Source: Sediminibacterium sp. FEMGT703S (GTDB lineage Bacteria; Bacteroidota; Bacteroidia; Chitinophagales; Chitinophagaceae). Taken from it: a stretch of DNA of 64,000 bases. The DNA lies in NCBI GenBank assembly GCA_002786355.1, contig PGCO01000004.1, positions 405,297 to 469,296 of the forward strand. Direction: 5' to 3'. The position numbers and the translations under genes were made by a program. Under the pieces are notes generated by a model, which did no database searches, was not told the origin of the DNA, and saw only the letters and a program-made list of their open reading frames with translations. This document shows positions 46,023 to 55,078 of the stretch, piece by piece (position 1 is the first letter of the stretch; every line of letters starts with the position of its first letter).

Positions 46023-46835
46023 TTAATTCCTACTCAGTTTAAATCCACCAGGTGCTTGTGAACTCATTAAATCAAACATCATTTTTTGAAATTCTTGTTT
46101 GCTAATTGGCTTACCTTTTTGTGGTTCTTTCAATTCTTTTTTATTCACTGTTTTCTTGATTTCTGTAGCAGTAAATACAGTAGTTCCGTTGTCAATATCT
46201 AATTCTAAAATCAAGCCTGGTAATTGACCATAATTTTCTGGCCCTGCAGGGGTAATAATATCATTGGCAAACCAAGCAACTATTTCAATTTCTTTCATTT
46301 CAGGACTTGCTTGTTTTTTCGTAGTATCATTGTTATTGTTAGATGGTCCACCAAATGTGCGAATAACTGCTCTTTGCGCTTGCTTAAGTTTTCGTGTTGC
46401 TTTATAACAATTGACGCCTAAAATCTTTTTTGATTCCTCTGTCATTTTCCAAGGTTCTGACTTTAAAGTGTCAATGATAAGATAGCTTTTACCGCCAAAT
46501 TCGGAGGATTGAATCCCTTTAGCTTGTGCAAAGTTTTTATACAAATCACCCCCATCTGCACCTCCTCCAACACTTATCATTACAGGACCTCCACCCCCAG
46601 ATGAAAATGGATCTGGCGCTTCAACTTCAGGTATCATTCGATAGATTGAAACACTGTCGCTAAATAGCAATTGATGCCTGCTCGTTCTAAATTCAGGCAT
46701 CATTGCTTTCATTTGTTCGTTTTGAATGGTTTTGTGTAGGTTCACTTTTTTTTCATAAAGAATAGTACCTTCTTTTTGTTGTGCCAATAAAGTTGAGCAG
46801 CTTAGTAGCATAGACGCTGTTATCCATTTTTTCAT
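46023..46835 (-). CDS. GLPGLI family protein
   Basis: 270 residues from ATG 46835, where the signal MKKWITASMLLSCSTLLAQQ begins; an in-frame ATG at 46889 lies inside the operator region. Family marks: the start KEGTILYEKKVNLHKTIQ, a middle cysteine (ILGVNCYKATRKLK), IVAWFANDIITPAGPENYG and the hallmark QLPGLILELDIDN. A glycine-rich insert (SSGGGGPVMISVGGGADGGD) is unusual. Exported, function unknown. It pairs with the barrel protein whose gene ends 58 bases away and shares its operator architecture. Confidence 0.9.
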   Translation of the reverse strand: MKKWITASMLLSCSTLLAQQKEGTILYEKKVNLHKTIQNEQMKAMMPEFRTSRHQLLFSDSVSIYRMIPEVEAPDPFSSGGGGPVMISVGGGADGGDLYKNFAQAKGIQSSEFGGKSYLIIDTLKSEPWKMTEESKKILGVNCYKATRKLKQAQRAVIRTFGGPSNNNNDTTKKQASPEMKEIEIVAWFANDIITPAGPENYGQLPGLILELDIDNGTTVFTATEIKKTVNKKELKEPQKGKPISKQEFQKMMFDLMSSQAPGGFKLSRN

Positions 46836-46853
46836 ATTACTTGTTTTAGTATT

Positions 46854-46861
46854 CAAAACTA
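46854..46861 (-). promoter_or_regulatory. -7 element of the GLPGLI gene
   Basis: On the minus strand TAGTTTTG matches TAnnTTTG, 18 bases before the ATG at 46835. The operator repeats begin nine bases further upstream. Confidence 0.55.
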
Positions 46862-46870
46862 TTTCTTGCT

Positions 46871-46908
46871 GTGTTAAACTGTCTTTCACTAAGGTTAATT
46901 AAGGTTAA
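46871..46908 (-). promoter_or_regulatory. Tandem TTAACCTT operator upstream of the GLPGLI gene
   Basis: Read on the minus strand, TTAACCTT starts at 46908 and 46898 and TTAACAC at 46877: spacing 10 and 21, identical to the element at 43074-43113. It lies between the GLPGLI gene and the divergent histidine-kinase gene and could serve both. Confidence 0.65.
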
Positions 46909-46936
46909 TAAGACACTTAGTGGTTTGTTTCAGGAT

Positions 46937-46944
46937 TATATTTG
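46937..46944 (+). promoter_or_regulatory. -7 element of the histidine-kinase gene
   Basis: TATATTTG matches TAnnTTTG exactly and ends nine bases before the ATG at 46954, implying a very short leader. Confidence 0.5.
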
Positions 46945-46953
46945 TATTGAGCT

Positions 46954-48702
46954 ATGACAAAATTGACTATTTCAAGATGGGTAATGATTAGCGCAATTGC
47001 GGTGATTGTAGCATTTCAATGTCATTGGATTAGTCTTATTTATCAAGACCAGAAAGAAAGAACCATTAAGCAATCGGATATCTTATTTAAGGAGTTGGTG
47101 TATGCCATGCAAGTCAATCGATTTAAGTCAGACACACTCTTTTTCAATGCAGCTAAAGGCAATAATTTATTTGCTTTGGAAGCTACAAATGCAATGTTGA
47201 AACAACGAGACAGTGTAAAACCAAGTATGCTTCGCGATACTGGATTTATAAGAATGATGAAAGGGTTTTTTAAAGACTCGATGGTGAAGCAAATAACTTT
47301 TTCTCAGAATACACCATCTGATACACAAAAAATAAGTTTGATTTTAGATTCGCTTTTGCCTAAACCTTCTTCAATCATTAGTATACGAGTACAACCAAAT
47401 CAACCAACTACAATCATACGTGCAAATGACAGCTTAAGCAATATTCGTCAGTGGTTAAATAAAATGAACAATGATTCTATTTCAGCTAAACGATTGATGC
47501 CAGATTCTATTGTAGTGCAACAAGCAATCAATTTTACCAAAAATGTGTCTGCAAAAAATACAAAGCCAAAGTCAAAGCTCCTTTTAAAGGATACAACGGA
47601 TATTTCAACCAACCGTTCATTTATCAGTTTGTTCTCTAGAACAGTTGCAGTAGCAGATTCACTTGCTATTAAAGAGCTAGATTCTGCTTATTCATATAAA
47701 CTAAGTCAAGCTGGAATTGATTTGACATTTAACATCAAAACAGGTTTGTTTGATTCATTGCATCTGAAAGACACCGTAGCTGCTGAATTTTACAAAACCA
47801 GTATTGCTACGGTTGGTTTTGCTAAACCAAAGTGGTATCAAGTGAAATTTGATAGTCTAACGCCTTACTTATTGATTAAAATTTTGCCACAGGCTTTTTT
47901 GTCTTTGCTTTTGATTTCATTTATTTCTATAGCATTTATTTTTTTATATCGAAATTTATTGGCACAACAAAAATTGGCCCTTTTTAAAAATGAGTTTATC
48001 AGCAATATTACCCATGAACTCAAAACACCTATTGCAACAGTTAATGTAGCAATTGAAGCCTTGAGAAACTTCAATGCTTTGCAAAATCCAGAACGAACAA
48101 AAGAATATTTGGCCATTTCTTCTGCAGAAATACAACGACTCAGTTTGCTAGTAGACAAAGTCCTTAAATTGTCGATGTTCGAGTCAGATAAAATTATTCT
48201 AAATAAAGAGTGGTTTAATCTTAAACTGTTAGTAGAAGAAATTTTAGATAGCATAAAAATTCAATTCGATAAAAAGAATGCCATCATTGAATTCAATACG
48301 TCTTTACAAGAATTATTTATTGAAGCAGATAAATTGCATATATCAAGCGTGCTGTATAATTTATTAGATAATGCTTTGAAATACAGCAGCAACAATGCTG
48401 TTGTGAAACTATACTTGTCAATGCCAACAAATCATTTGGTTGAATTGCGCATCATAGACAATGGTATTGGCATTGCCAAGCAATTTCAACATAAGATTTA
48501 TGATAAGTTCTTCCGTGTTCCAACTGGGGATGTTCATAATATTAAAGGGTATGGATTAGGCTTGAGTTATGTGAATCATATCATACGTCAACACAATGGT
48601 TCTATTTCTGTAAAAAGTGAACTTGGTAAAGGCAGTGAATTTACCGTTCTTTTGCCTATATCCGCGGCCGAAAACAAACCGATTAATGTTAATCTATCTT
48701 AG
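46954..48702 (+). CDS. Sensor histidine kinase
   Basis: 582 residues. A membrane helix lies at about 9-30. A ~275-residue periplasmic sensor follows, without a recognised domain and rich in Ser/Asp, then a second helix at about 308-332. The kinase core has the phosphoacceptor histidine near residue 354 in ISNITHELKTPIA, the N box LLDNALKYS, DNGIGIAK and GYGLGLSYV. Together with the response regulator six bases downstream it forms a two-component system. Divergent from the GLPGLI gene, with shared operator repeats between them. The large sensor may monitor the envelope or the neighbouring barrel protein. Confidence 0.93.
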   Translation: MTKLTISRWVMISAIAVIVAFQCHWISLIYQDQKERTIKQSDILFKELVYAMQVNRFKSDTLFFNAAKGNNLFALEATNAMLKQRDSVKPSMLRDTGFIRMMKGFFKDSMVKQITFSQNTPSDTQKISLILDSLLPKPSSIISIRVQPNQPTTIIRANDSLSNIRQWLNKMNNDSISAKRLMPDSIVVQQAINFTKNVSAKNTKPKSKLLLKDTTDISTNRSFISLFSRTVAVADSLAIKELDSAYSYKLSQAGIDLTFNIKTGLFDSLHLKDTVAAEFYKTSIATVGFAKPKWYQVKFDSLTPYLLIKILPQAFLSLLLISFISIAFIFLYRNLLAQQKLALFKNEFISNITHELKTPIATVNVAIEALRNFNALQNPERTKEYLAISSAEIQRLSLLVDKVLKLSMFESDKIILNKEWFNLKLLVEEILDSIKIQFDKKNAIIEFNTSLQELFIEADKLHISSVLYNLLDNALKYSSNNAVVKLYLSMPTNHLVELRIIDNGIGIAKQFQHKIYDKFFRVPTGDVHNIKGYGLGLSYVNHIIRQHNGSISVKSELGKGSEFTVLLPISAAENKPINVNLS

Positions 48703-48708
48703 TGTGTT

Positions 48709-49395
48709 ATGGCAATCAAGATTCTATATGTTGAAGATGAAGTGTTCTTAGGTAAAATAGTATTAGAGTCATTAGAACAAAGAGGTTTTGAAGTATTAAT
48801 GGAAACAGATGGAGCTAAGGTTGTCCATCAATTTCAACAATTCTCACCCGATATATGCTTGCTAGACATCATGCTCCCCAATAAAAATGGCTTTGAGTTA
48901 GCTGCTGCCATTCGACATTTGCAAGAAGATATGCCCATTATTTTTTTAACAGCAAAAACGCAAACGGAAGATGTGGTAAAGGGATTTAATTTAGGCGGCA
49001 ACGATTATATACGGAAGCCTTTTAGTATAGAAGAGTTGATTGTGAGAATTCATAATGTATTGCGTATACCTAAAACAGCAGTGGTCAAGGGGGTGGATGA
49101 AGAAGTGAAGATTGGCCATTTCCTGTTTCACCCCCACAAACAAATGTTAATTCTTGGGGAGGACATCAGAAAATTATCATACAGGGAGTCGGAGTTGTTG
49201 AAGTATTTTTACCTCAATTCCAATGAGCTCGTTCAACGAAGGGATTTACTAAACCATATTTGGGGTAATGATTCATTCTTCAATAGCAGAAACTTAGATG
49301 TTTATATCACCAAATTACGAGGATATTTAAAAGAAGATCCTAATCTTCAAATTATTACCATAAAAGGGGTTGGCTACCGGTTTGTTGCAGACTAG
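48709..49395 (+). CDS. OmpR-family response regulator
   Basis: 228 residues. Receiver domain with acidic VEDE (residues 8-11), phosphoacceptor Asp53 in CLLDIMLP, TAKTQ and the lysine in YIRKPF. The C-terminal winged helix has LSYRESELLKYFYLNSNELV, NLDVYITKLRGYLKEDP and IKGVGYRFV. It is cotranscribed with the histidine kinase. OmpR-type dimers bind direct repeats about 10-11 bases apart, which fits the tandem TTAACCTT elements at 43074 and 46871. Confidence 0.94.
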   Translation: MAIKILYVEDEVFLGKIVLESLEQRGFEVLMETDGAKVVHQFQQFSPDICLLDIMLPNKNGFELAAAIRHLQEDMPIIFLTAKTQTEDVVKGFNLGGNDYIRKPFSIEELIVRIHNVLRIPKTAVVKGVDEEVKIGHFLFHPHKQMLILGEDIRKLSYRESELLKYFYLNSNELVQRRDLLNHIWGNDSFFNSRNLDVYITKLRGYLKEDPNLQIITIKGVGYRFVAD

Positions 49396-49412
49396 AAAAG
49401 CTCGAACTTCCC

Positions 49413-49420
49413 TACCTTTG
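49413..49420 (+). promoter_or_regulatory. -7 element of kbl
   Basis: TACCTTTG matches TAnnTTTG exactly, 20 bases before the kbl start codon. Confidence 0.5.
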
Positions 49421-49439
49421 CCATTCTAATGAATGGAAT

Positions 49440-50627
49440 ATGAACGAAAAATTTGTCGCAAGAATTGCCACTGAATTGGCTGAGATAGAGTCTGCTGGTT
49501 TATTCAAAAAAGAAAGAATCATTACTAGTGAACAAGGGCCTGAAATTGTAGTTAATGGTAAAAAGGTATTAAACTTTTGTGCCAATAACTATTTAGGGCT
49601 TTCTTCTCACCCTGATGTAATTAAAGCTGCACATCAAGCAATTGATACCCACGGGTATGGGATGAGCAGCGTTCGGTTCATTTGTGGTACACAAGACATT
49701 CATAAAGAATTAGAAAAAAAGTTGGCTGATTTTTTGGGAACAGAAGACACCATTTTATATGCAGCTGCATTTGATGCAAATGGAGGTGTTTTTGAGCCTT
49801 TGTTTGGTGAGGAAGATGCGATTATTAGTGATGCCCTTAACCATGCTTCCATTATTGATGGGGTTCGTTTGTGTAAAGCACAGCGCTTTCGCTATGAACA
49901 CAACAATATGGCAGACCTTGAAGCAAAGCTGAAAGAGTCGGCCAATTGTAGAAGTAGAATTATTGTAACAGATGGTTCTTTTAGCATGGATGGTACTATT
50001 GCACAATTAGATAAAATTTGTGATTTAGCCGATCAATACGATGCCATTGTAATGATTGATGAGTGTCACTCATCTGGATTCTTAGGAAAAACAGGAAGAG
50101 GTACCCATGAATATCGTGGAGTGATGGGCAGGATTGATATTATCACCGGCACCCTGGGTAAAGCTCTAGGTGGAGCAAGTGGTGGATTTACTTCTGGTAG
50201 AAAAGAGATTATTGAAATGTTGCGTCAAAGAAGCCGTCCCTATCTTTTCTCTAATACCGTTGCTCCTAGTATTGTAGGGGCTTCAATTGCAGTATTAGAT
50301 ATGCTTACTTCTGCAACTACCTTAAGAGACAAATTAGAATACAATACCAACTATTTTAGAACAAAAATGACCGAAGCGGGTTTTGATATAAAACCGGGTG
50401 ATCATCCTATTGTTCCTATCATGTTGTATGATGCGGTAATTGCACAAAATTTTGCTGCAAAATTATTAGATGAAGGGGTTTATGTGATAGGCTTCTTTTA
50501 TCCAGTAGTTGCTAAAGGTTTGGCAAGAATAAGGGTGCAGTTAAGTGCTGCTCATGAACAGGAACACTTAGAAAAAGCAATTGCTGCGTTTACTAAAGTA
50601 GGTAAGGAATTGGGGGTGATAAAATAA
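49440..50627 (+). CDS. kbl: Glycine C-acetyltransferase
   Basis: PLP enzyme (2-amino-3-ketobutyrate CoA ligase) of threonine breakdown, 395 residues, full length. Motifs: GKKVLNFCANNYLGLSSHPD, GYGMSSVRFICGTQDIH, the cofactor aspartate in MIDECHSSGFLGKTGRG and the Schiff-base lysine in TGTLGKALGGASGG. No threonine dehydrogenase gene is adjacent; the next gene is a beta-lactamase-like protein 10 bases on. Confidence 0.94.
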   Translation: MNEKFVARIATELAEIESAGLFKKERIITSEQGPEIVVNGKKVLNFCANNYLGLSSHPDVIKAAHQAIDTHGYGMSSVRFICGTQDIHKELEKKLADFLGTEDTILYAAAFDANGGVFEPLFGEEDAIISDALNHASIIDGVRLCKAQRFRYEHNNMADLEAKLKESANCRSRIIVTDGSFSMDGTIAQLDKICDLADQYDAIVMIDECHSSGFLGKTGRGTHEYRGVMGRIDIITGTLGKALGGASGGFTSGRKEIIEMLRQRSRPYLFSNTVAPSIVGASIAVLDMLTSATTLRDKLEYNTNYFRTKMTEAGFDIKPGDHPIVPIMLYDAVIAQNFAAKLLDEGVYVIGFFYPVVAKGLARIRVQLSAAHEQEHLEKAIAAFTKVGKELGVIK

Positions 50628-50636
50628 AAACAGAGT

Positions 50637-51413
50637 ATGAAAAAATTATTATTGATAGTAAGCGTTGGATTCTTTTTTGCAGCTTGTTCTCCCAACAATG
50701 TTAAAGAGGATAAAGCTTTAGGAAAATACTTTGATTCGGCGGGTGTAAAAGGGACATTTGCCTTATTTGATAATGGCACTGGTGATTTTACTATTTATAA
50801 CTTAAGTAGGTACAAAGATTCTGCTTATTCACCTGCTTCTACTTTTAAAGTGGTTCACTCATTAATTGCATTAGAGACAGGGGTAGTATCTGATGAAAAA
50901 ATGACCATTCCACTAGATTCGGCTGTAACCATGGAGACCGCTTTTAAAAATTCTATTGTTCCCTATTACCAAGAAGTAGCAAGAAGAATTGGAAAAGACA
51001 CTATGCAATTATGGTTAGATAGTTTGCAATATGGCAACCATACCATTGGTAAATCTATCGACAGCTTTTGGCTAAATAATACCATCAAGTTAACGCCCGA
51101 TGAACAATTGGGTATTATGAAGCGATTGTTTTTTAATCAATTGCCTTTTCAAAAGCGAACGCATGAGATTGTAAAGCGTATGATGTTACAAGAGTCGAAT
51201 GCTAATTATCAGTTGAGTTATAAAACCGGGTTAACTTATAAAGAAAACGGAGATCAATTGGGATGGGTTGTTGGTTGGATTGAAGAGAACAAACATCCTT
51301 ACTTTTTTGTATTGAATGTGGAAAGCCCAGCAAATATTCCATTGGAAGAGACTAGGCTTATATTGCTCAAAAAAATAATGAGTAATCAAGGATTTTTTGA
51401 AGGTAAAAGATAA
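50637..51413 (+). CDS. Class D (OXA-type) beta-lactamase-like lipoprotein
   Basis: 258 residues with a lipoprotein signal (MKKLLLIVSVGFFFAAC, lipid on Cys17). All four class D motifs are present: S68-T-F-K71 with the nucleophile and carbamylatable lysine, S106-I-V108, Y132-G-N134 and K196-T-G198, plus the conserved FWL at about 144-146. The family hydrolyses beta-lactams through an acyl-enzyme; related proteins (BlaR sensor domains) bind them. No membrane sensor part is present. It appears intrinsic, between kbl and ispG, with no mobile-element signs. Actual resistance is not shown by sequence. Confidence 0.9.
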   Translation: MKKLLLIVSVGFFFAACSPNNVKEDKALGKYFDSAGVKGTFALFDNGTGDFTIYNLSRYKDSAYSPASTFKVVHSLIALETGVVSDEKMTIPLDSAVTMETAFKNSIVPYYQEVARRIGKDTMQLWLDSLQYGNHTIGKSIDSFWLNNTIKLTPDEQLGIMKRLFFNQLPFQKRTHEIVKRMMLQESNANYQLSYKTGLTYKENGDQLGWVVGWIEENKHPYFFVLNVESPANIPLEETRLILLKKIMSNQGFFEGKR

Positions 51414-51430
51414 TTCCAATAAAGCACTTT

Positions 51431-53458
51431 ATGCAACTATACTGTAATTCTTTAACGCAACTAAGTAGACTAAAAACGCGTGAAGTAAAAATTGGCGATT
51501 TACGTTTAGGCAATGGACATCCAATAAGGGTGCAAACCATGACTACAACCGATACCATGGACACCATGGCAACAGTAGAACAAACCATTCGTTGTATTGA
51601 AGCAGGTGCAGAACTGGTAAGAATTACTGCCCCTTCAAAAAAGGAAGCCGAGAACCTGCAGAACATTAAAAACGAGCTGCGTAAACGCGGCTACACTACT
51701 CCCCTTGTGGCTGATATTCATTTTACTCCCAATGCTGCTGAAATTGCTGCTAGAATAGTGGAGAAAGTAAGGGTGAATCCGGGTAATTATGTAGACAAGA
51801 AAAAGTTTGAACAAATTGATTATACCGATGCGGAATATTTAGAAGAAATAGAACGTATACGGGAACGATTTACACCCCTTGTTTTAATCTGTAAAGAGCA
51901 TGGAACAGCCATGCGTATTGGAACCAATCATGGATCTTTAAGTGATCGAATCATGAGTAGGTATGGTGATACGCCCATCGGTATGGTAGAGAGTGCCATG
52001 GAGTTTTTGCGTATTGCTCGTTCAGAAGACTATCACAATATTATTTTGAGTATGAAGGCCAGCAACCCTCAAGTGATGGTGCAGGCTTATCGCTTATTGG
52101 TTCAGCAAATGGAAGCGGAGTTTGGTGAATGTTATCCTTTGCATTTAGGCGTAACTGAAGCGGGTGATGGTGAAGATGGCAGGGTTAAGAGTGCAGCAGG
52201 TATTGGTACTTTACTAGAAGATGGGATAGGAGATACGGTTCGAGTAAGTTTAACCGAAGACCCTGAATTAGAAATTCCTGTGTGTAAAGACTTGGTTAAG
52301 CGATACAGTATTGAGTATCGTGCAGGTGTTACGCATGGGATTGTTCCCGACATTTCCAAAGTGCCTTATGATCCATTTCATTATAGCAGAAGAAAAACAT
52401 TTGCAGTAAGCAATATTGGCGGAAAGCAAGTGCCTGTAGTGATTGCAGACTTTAGTAAGATTACAAAAATCACTCCTTCACACTTAGAAGCGATTGGATA
52501 CAAGTACGATGAGCCAACGGATAAATGGGCAATCGGAGATGCTGCTGCAGACTATATTTTCACCGGTAATCAGTTGCTTGATTTTCCCTTGCCTGGTACA
52601 TTAAAAGTAATCGTGTATCCTGCTACCTATGAAGAATGTGTAGACAAATACAGCTATTTCCCCATATTTGATCGGTCGGGTTATGCGCAAGCAAATTGTA
52701 AAAGCGATGCCATTAATTTTGTTATGGTCGATTGCTTCAATGATGCAACAGCTGTGAACGATTATACTTTTTTGGAAGAGTTTGCGAATGACACTACAGT
52801 AGTACTTTGCTTAAGCAGCACCAATGCAAATGCAATGCAGTCTATCAGAAGAATGATGATGGAATTAATGAATTTGCAAGTTCAGAATCCTGTAGTACTT
52901 ATTACAGATAGTAATTGGCAAACAGCGGATGAACATTTAATTCACTACGCTACTGAATGTGGTTCATTATTATTAGATGGAATGGGTGATGGTATTTGTT
53001 TAGGAATGACTGCCGCTAGTTATCAAGCTCAAAGCGAAGGCGAAATGGATACCAGTGGTAGGAATTATTTGAATAACACTTCTGTTGAGCAATTCATCAA
53101 CTCTTCTGCTTTTAGTATTCTGCAAGCAACCCGTACAAGAATTTCTAAAACTGAATATATCAGCTGTCCTAGCTGTGGTAGAACATTATTTGATTTGCAA
53201 GAAACCACTGCTAAGATTAGAAATGTTACCAATCATTTGAAAGGCGTTAAAATTGCCATCATGGGATGCATTGTGAATGGTCCTGGTGAAATGGCTGATG
53301 CTGATTTTGGTTATGTTGGTAGTGGAGTGGGTAAAATTACCTTGTATAAAGGGAAGGATATCATGAAAAGAAATATTGATAGTGAGATTGCTGTATCCGA
53401 ACTAATTAATCTATTGAAAGAACATGGTGCTTGGGTAGAGCCGAATAGTTCATTATAA
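51431..53458 (+). CDS. ispG: 4-hydroxy-3-methylbut-2-enyl-diphosphate synthase, long form
   Basis: Iron-sulfur enzyme of the MEP isoprenoid pathway. 675 residues, much longer than the ~370-residue enzyme of Proteobacteria. The TIM barrel (VQTMTTTDTMDT, LVADIHFTP, KVRVNPGNY) is followed by a large inserted domain (~270-565) seen in plants, Chlamydiae and Bacteroidota. The cluster domain comes after it: SCPSCGRTLFDL and MGCIVNGPGEMADADFGYVG. The start ATG at 51431 follows the lactamase gene by 17 bases. Confidence 0.94.
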   Translation: MQLYCNSLTQLSRLKTREVKIGDLRLGNGHPIRVQTMTTTDTMDTMATVEQTIRCIEAGAELVRITAPSKKEAENLQNIKNELRKRGYTTPLVADIHFTPNAAEIAARIVEKVRVNPGNYVDKKKFEQIDYTDAEYLEEIERIRERFTPLVLICKEHGTAMRIGTNHGSLSDRIMSRYGDTPIGMVESAMEFLRIARSEDYHNIILSMKASNPQVMVQAYRLLVQQMEAEFGECYPLHLGVTEAGDGEDGRVKSAAGIGTLLEDGIGDTVRVSLTEDPELEIPVCKDLVKRYSIEYRAGVTHGIVPDISKVPYDPFHYSRRKTFAVSNIGGKQVPVVIADFSKITKITPSHLEAIGYKYDEPTDKWAIGDAAADYIFTGNQLLDFPLPGTLKVIVYPATYEECVDKYSYFPIFDRSGYAQANCKSDAINFVMVDCFNDATAVNDYTFLEEFANDTTVVLCLSSTNANAMQSIRRMMMELMNLQVQNPVVLITDSNWQTADEHLIHYATECGSLLLDGMGDGICLGMTAASYQAQSEGEMDTSGRNYLNNTSVEQFINSSAFSILQATRTRISKTEYISCPSCGRTLFDLQETTAKIRNVTNHLKGVKIAIMGCIVNGPGEMADADFGYVGSGVGKITLYKGKDIMKRNIDSEIAVSELINLLKEHGAWVEPNSSL

Positions 53459-53466
53459 TTTGTTGT

Positions 53467-55065
53467 ATGCATCAAACCGACTTTTTAGTAATTGGTTCAG
53501 GTATTGCTGGATTGACCTATGCATTAAAAGTTGCAAAGGAATTTCCTGATAAAAAAATCATCCTAATTACTAAATCACAGGCTGATGAAACCAATACTAA
53601 ATATGCTCAAGGGGGTATTGCTGGTGTTTGGGATGAGAGCAGAGACAGTTTTAGCAAACATATTGAAGACACCCTGATTGCAGGCGATGGCCTTTGCAAT
53701 GAATCAATTGTTGAAATTGTAGTAACCGAAGGACCGGAAAGAATCCGGGAAATCATTGATTATGGGGCTTCGTTTGATAAAGACGAGTCGGGTATTTATA
53801 GTTTAGGAAAAGAAGGTGGTCATAGTGAGAATAGAATTTTACATCATAAAGATGTAACTGGTATGGAAATGGAGAGAGCGCTATTGTCTCAGTTAACCGC
53901 TTTACCCAATATCCATTTATTAAACCATTGCTTTGTGGTTGATTTATTGACCCAACATCATTTGGGATATTTAGTGACCAAGTCTACCCTCGATATTACT
54001 TGTTATGGTGTTTATGTTTTGAATTTGCAATCTAACCAAATAGAAAAAATTGTTGCGAAAATTGTATTGTTGGCTTCTGGTGGATGCGGACAAGCTTATA
54101 GAACAACAACTAATCCAACCATTGCAACTGGAGATGGAATTGCCATGGTGTACAGAGCGAAGGGCAAAATTGAAAACATGGAGTTCATTCAATTTCACCC
54201 AACCGCATTATATGAACCAGGTGTTTCCCCTTCATTTTTAATTACAGAAGCTGTAAGAGGCGATGGGGGAATCTTACGAAATAAAGCCGGGGAAGCTTTT
54301 ATGGAGCGATACGACCCTAGAAAAGATTTGGCACCCCGTGATATTGTTGCGCGCGCAATAGATAACGAAATGAAGCGGACCGGTACAGAGCATGTTTATT
54401 TGGATTGTAGGCATATGGATAAAGAAAAATTCATTCATCATTTCCCTAATATTTATCAAAAATGTTTATCTATTGGGATTGATGTGATGAAACAGATGAT
54501 ACCGGTTGCTCCTGCTGCTCACTATAGTTGTGGGGGTATTAAAACGGATGAATGGGGTAGAACTTCCATTCGAAATTTATATGCTTGCGGGGAATGCGCT
54601 AGTACAGGTTTACATGGAGCAAACCGATTAGCCAGCAATAGTTTATTAGAAGCGATGGTATTTGCGCACAGGTGCTTTATAGACACTTGCAAAAATATTT
54701 CAGAGTTAAATTTTGTTGAAAATTTACCGGATTGGAATGCATTAGGAACTGCTGAGCCAAGGGAGATGATTTTGATTACGCAAAGCTTAAAGGAGTTGCA
54801 ACAAATCATGAGTGATTATGTAGGTATTGTAAGAACCGATGTGAGATTAAGTAGGGCCATGAAAAGATTAGATTTATTGTTTGAAGAAACAGAACAATTG
54901 TATCGTTCAACTAAAGTGTCGCCTCAGCTTTGCGAATTGCGTAATTTAATTACAGTGGGGTACCTTATTGTAAAAAGTGCGCAGTTTAGAAAAGAAAGCA
55001 GAGGGCTTCATTATAATACAGATCACCAAGAAAAGAGTCCTATTTTACAGAATATAATTCTTTAA
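53467..55065 (+). CDS. nadB: L-aspartate oxidase
   Basis: FAD enzyme giving iminoaspartate for NAD synthesis, 532 residues. FAD loop DFLVIGSGIAGLTYAL; KYAQGGIAGVWDE; the FAD/substrate region GRTSIRNLYACGECASTGLH and HGANRLASNSLLEAMVFAHR. The catalytic arginine sits in APRDIVARAID. nadA and nadC are not adjacent in this window. It lies eight bases after ispG. Confidence 0.93.
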   Translation: MHQTDFLVIGSGIAGLTYALKVAKEFPDKKIILITKSQADETNTKYAQGGIAGVWDESRDSFSKHIEDTLIAGDGLCNESIVEIVVTEGPERIREIIDYGASFDKDESGIYSLGKEGGHSENRILHHKDVTGMEMERALLSQLTALPNIHLLNHCFVVDLLTQHHLGYLVTKSTLDITCYGVYVLNLQSNQIEKIVAKIVLLASGGCGQAYRTTTNPTIATGDGIAMVYRAKGKIENMEFIQFHPTALYEPGVSPSFLITEAVRGDGGILRNKAGEAFMERYDPRKDLAPRDIVARAIDNEMKRTGTEHVYLDCRHMDKEKFIHHFPNIYQKCLSIGIDVMKQMIPVAPAAHYSCGGIKTDEWGRTSIRNLYACGECASTGLHGANRLASNSLLEAMVFAHRCFIDTCKNISELNFVENLPDWNALGTAEPREMILITQSLKELQQIMSDYVGIVRTDVRLSRAMKRLDLLFEETEQLYRSTKVSPQLCELRNLITVGYLIVKSAQFRKESRGLHYNTDHQEKSPILQNIIL

Positions 55066-55078
55066 AGCCACCAAGGCC

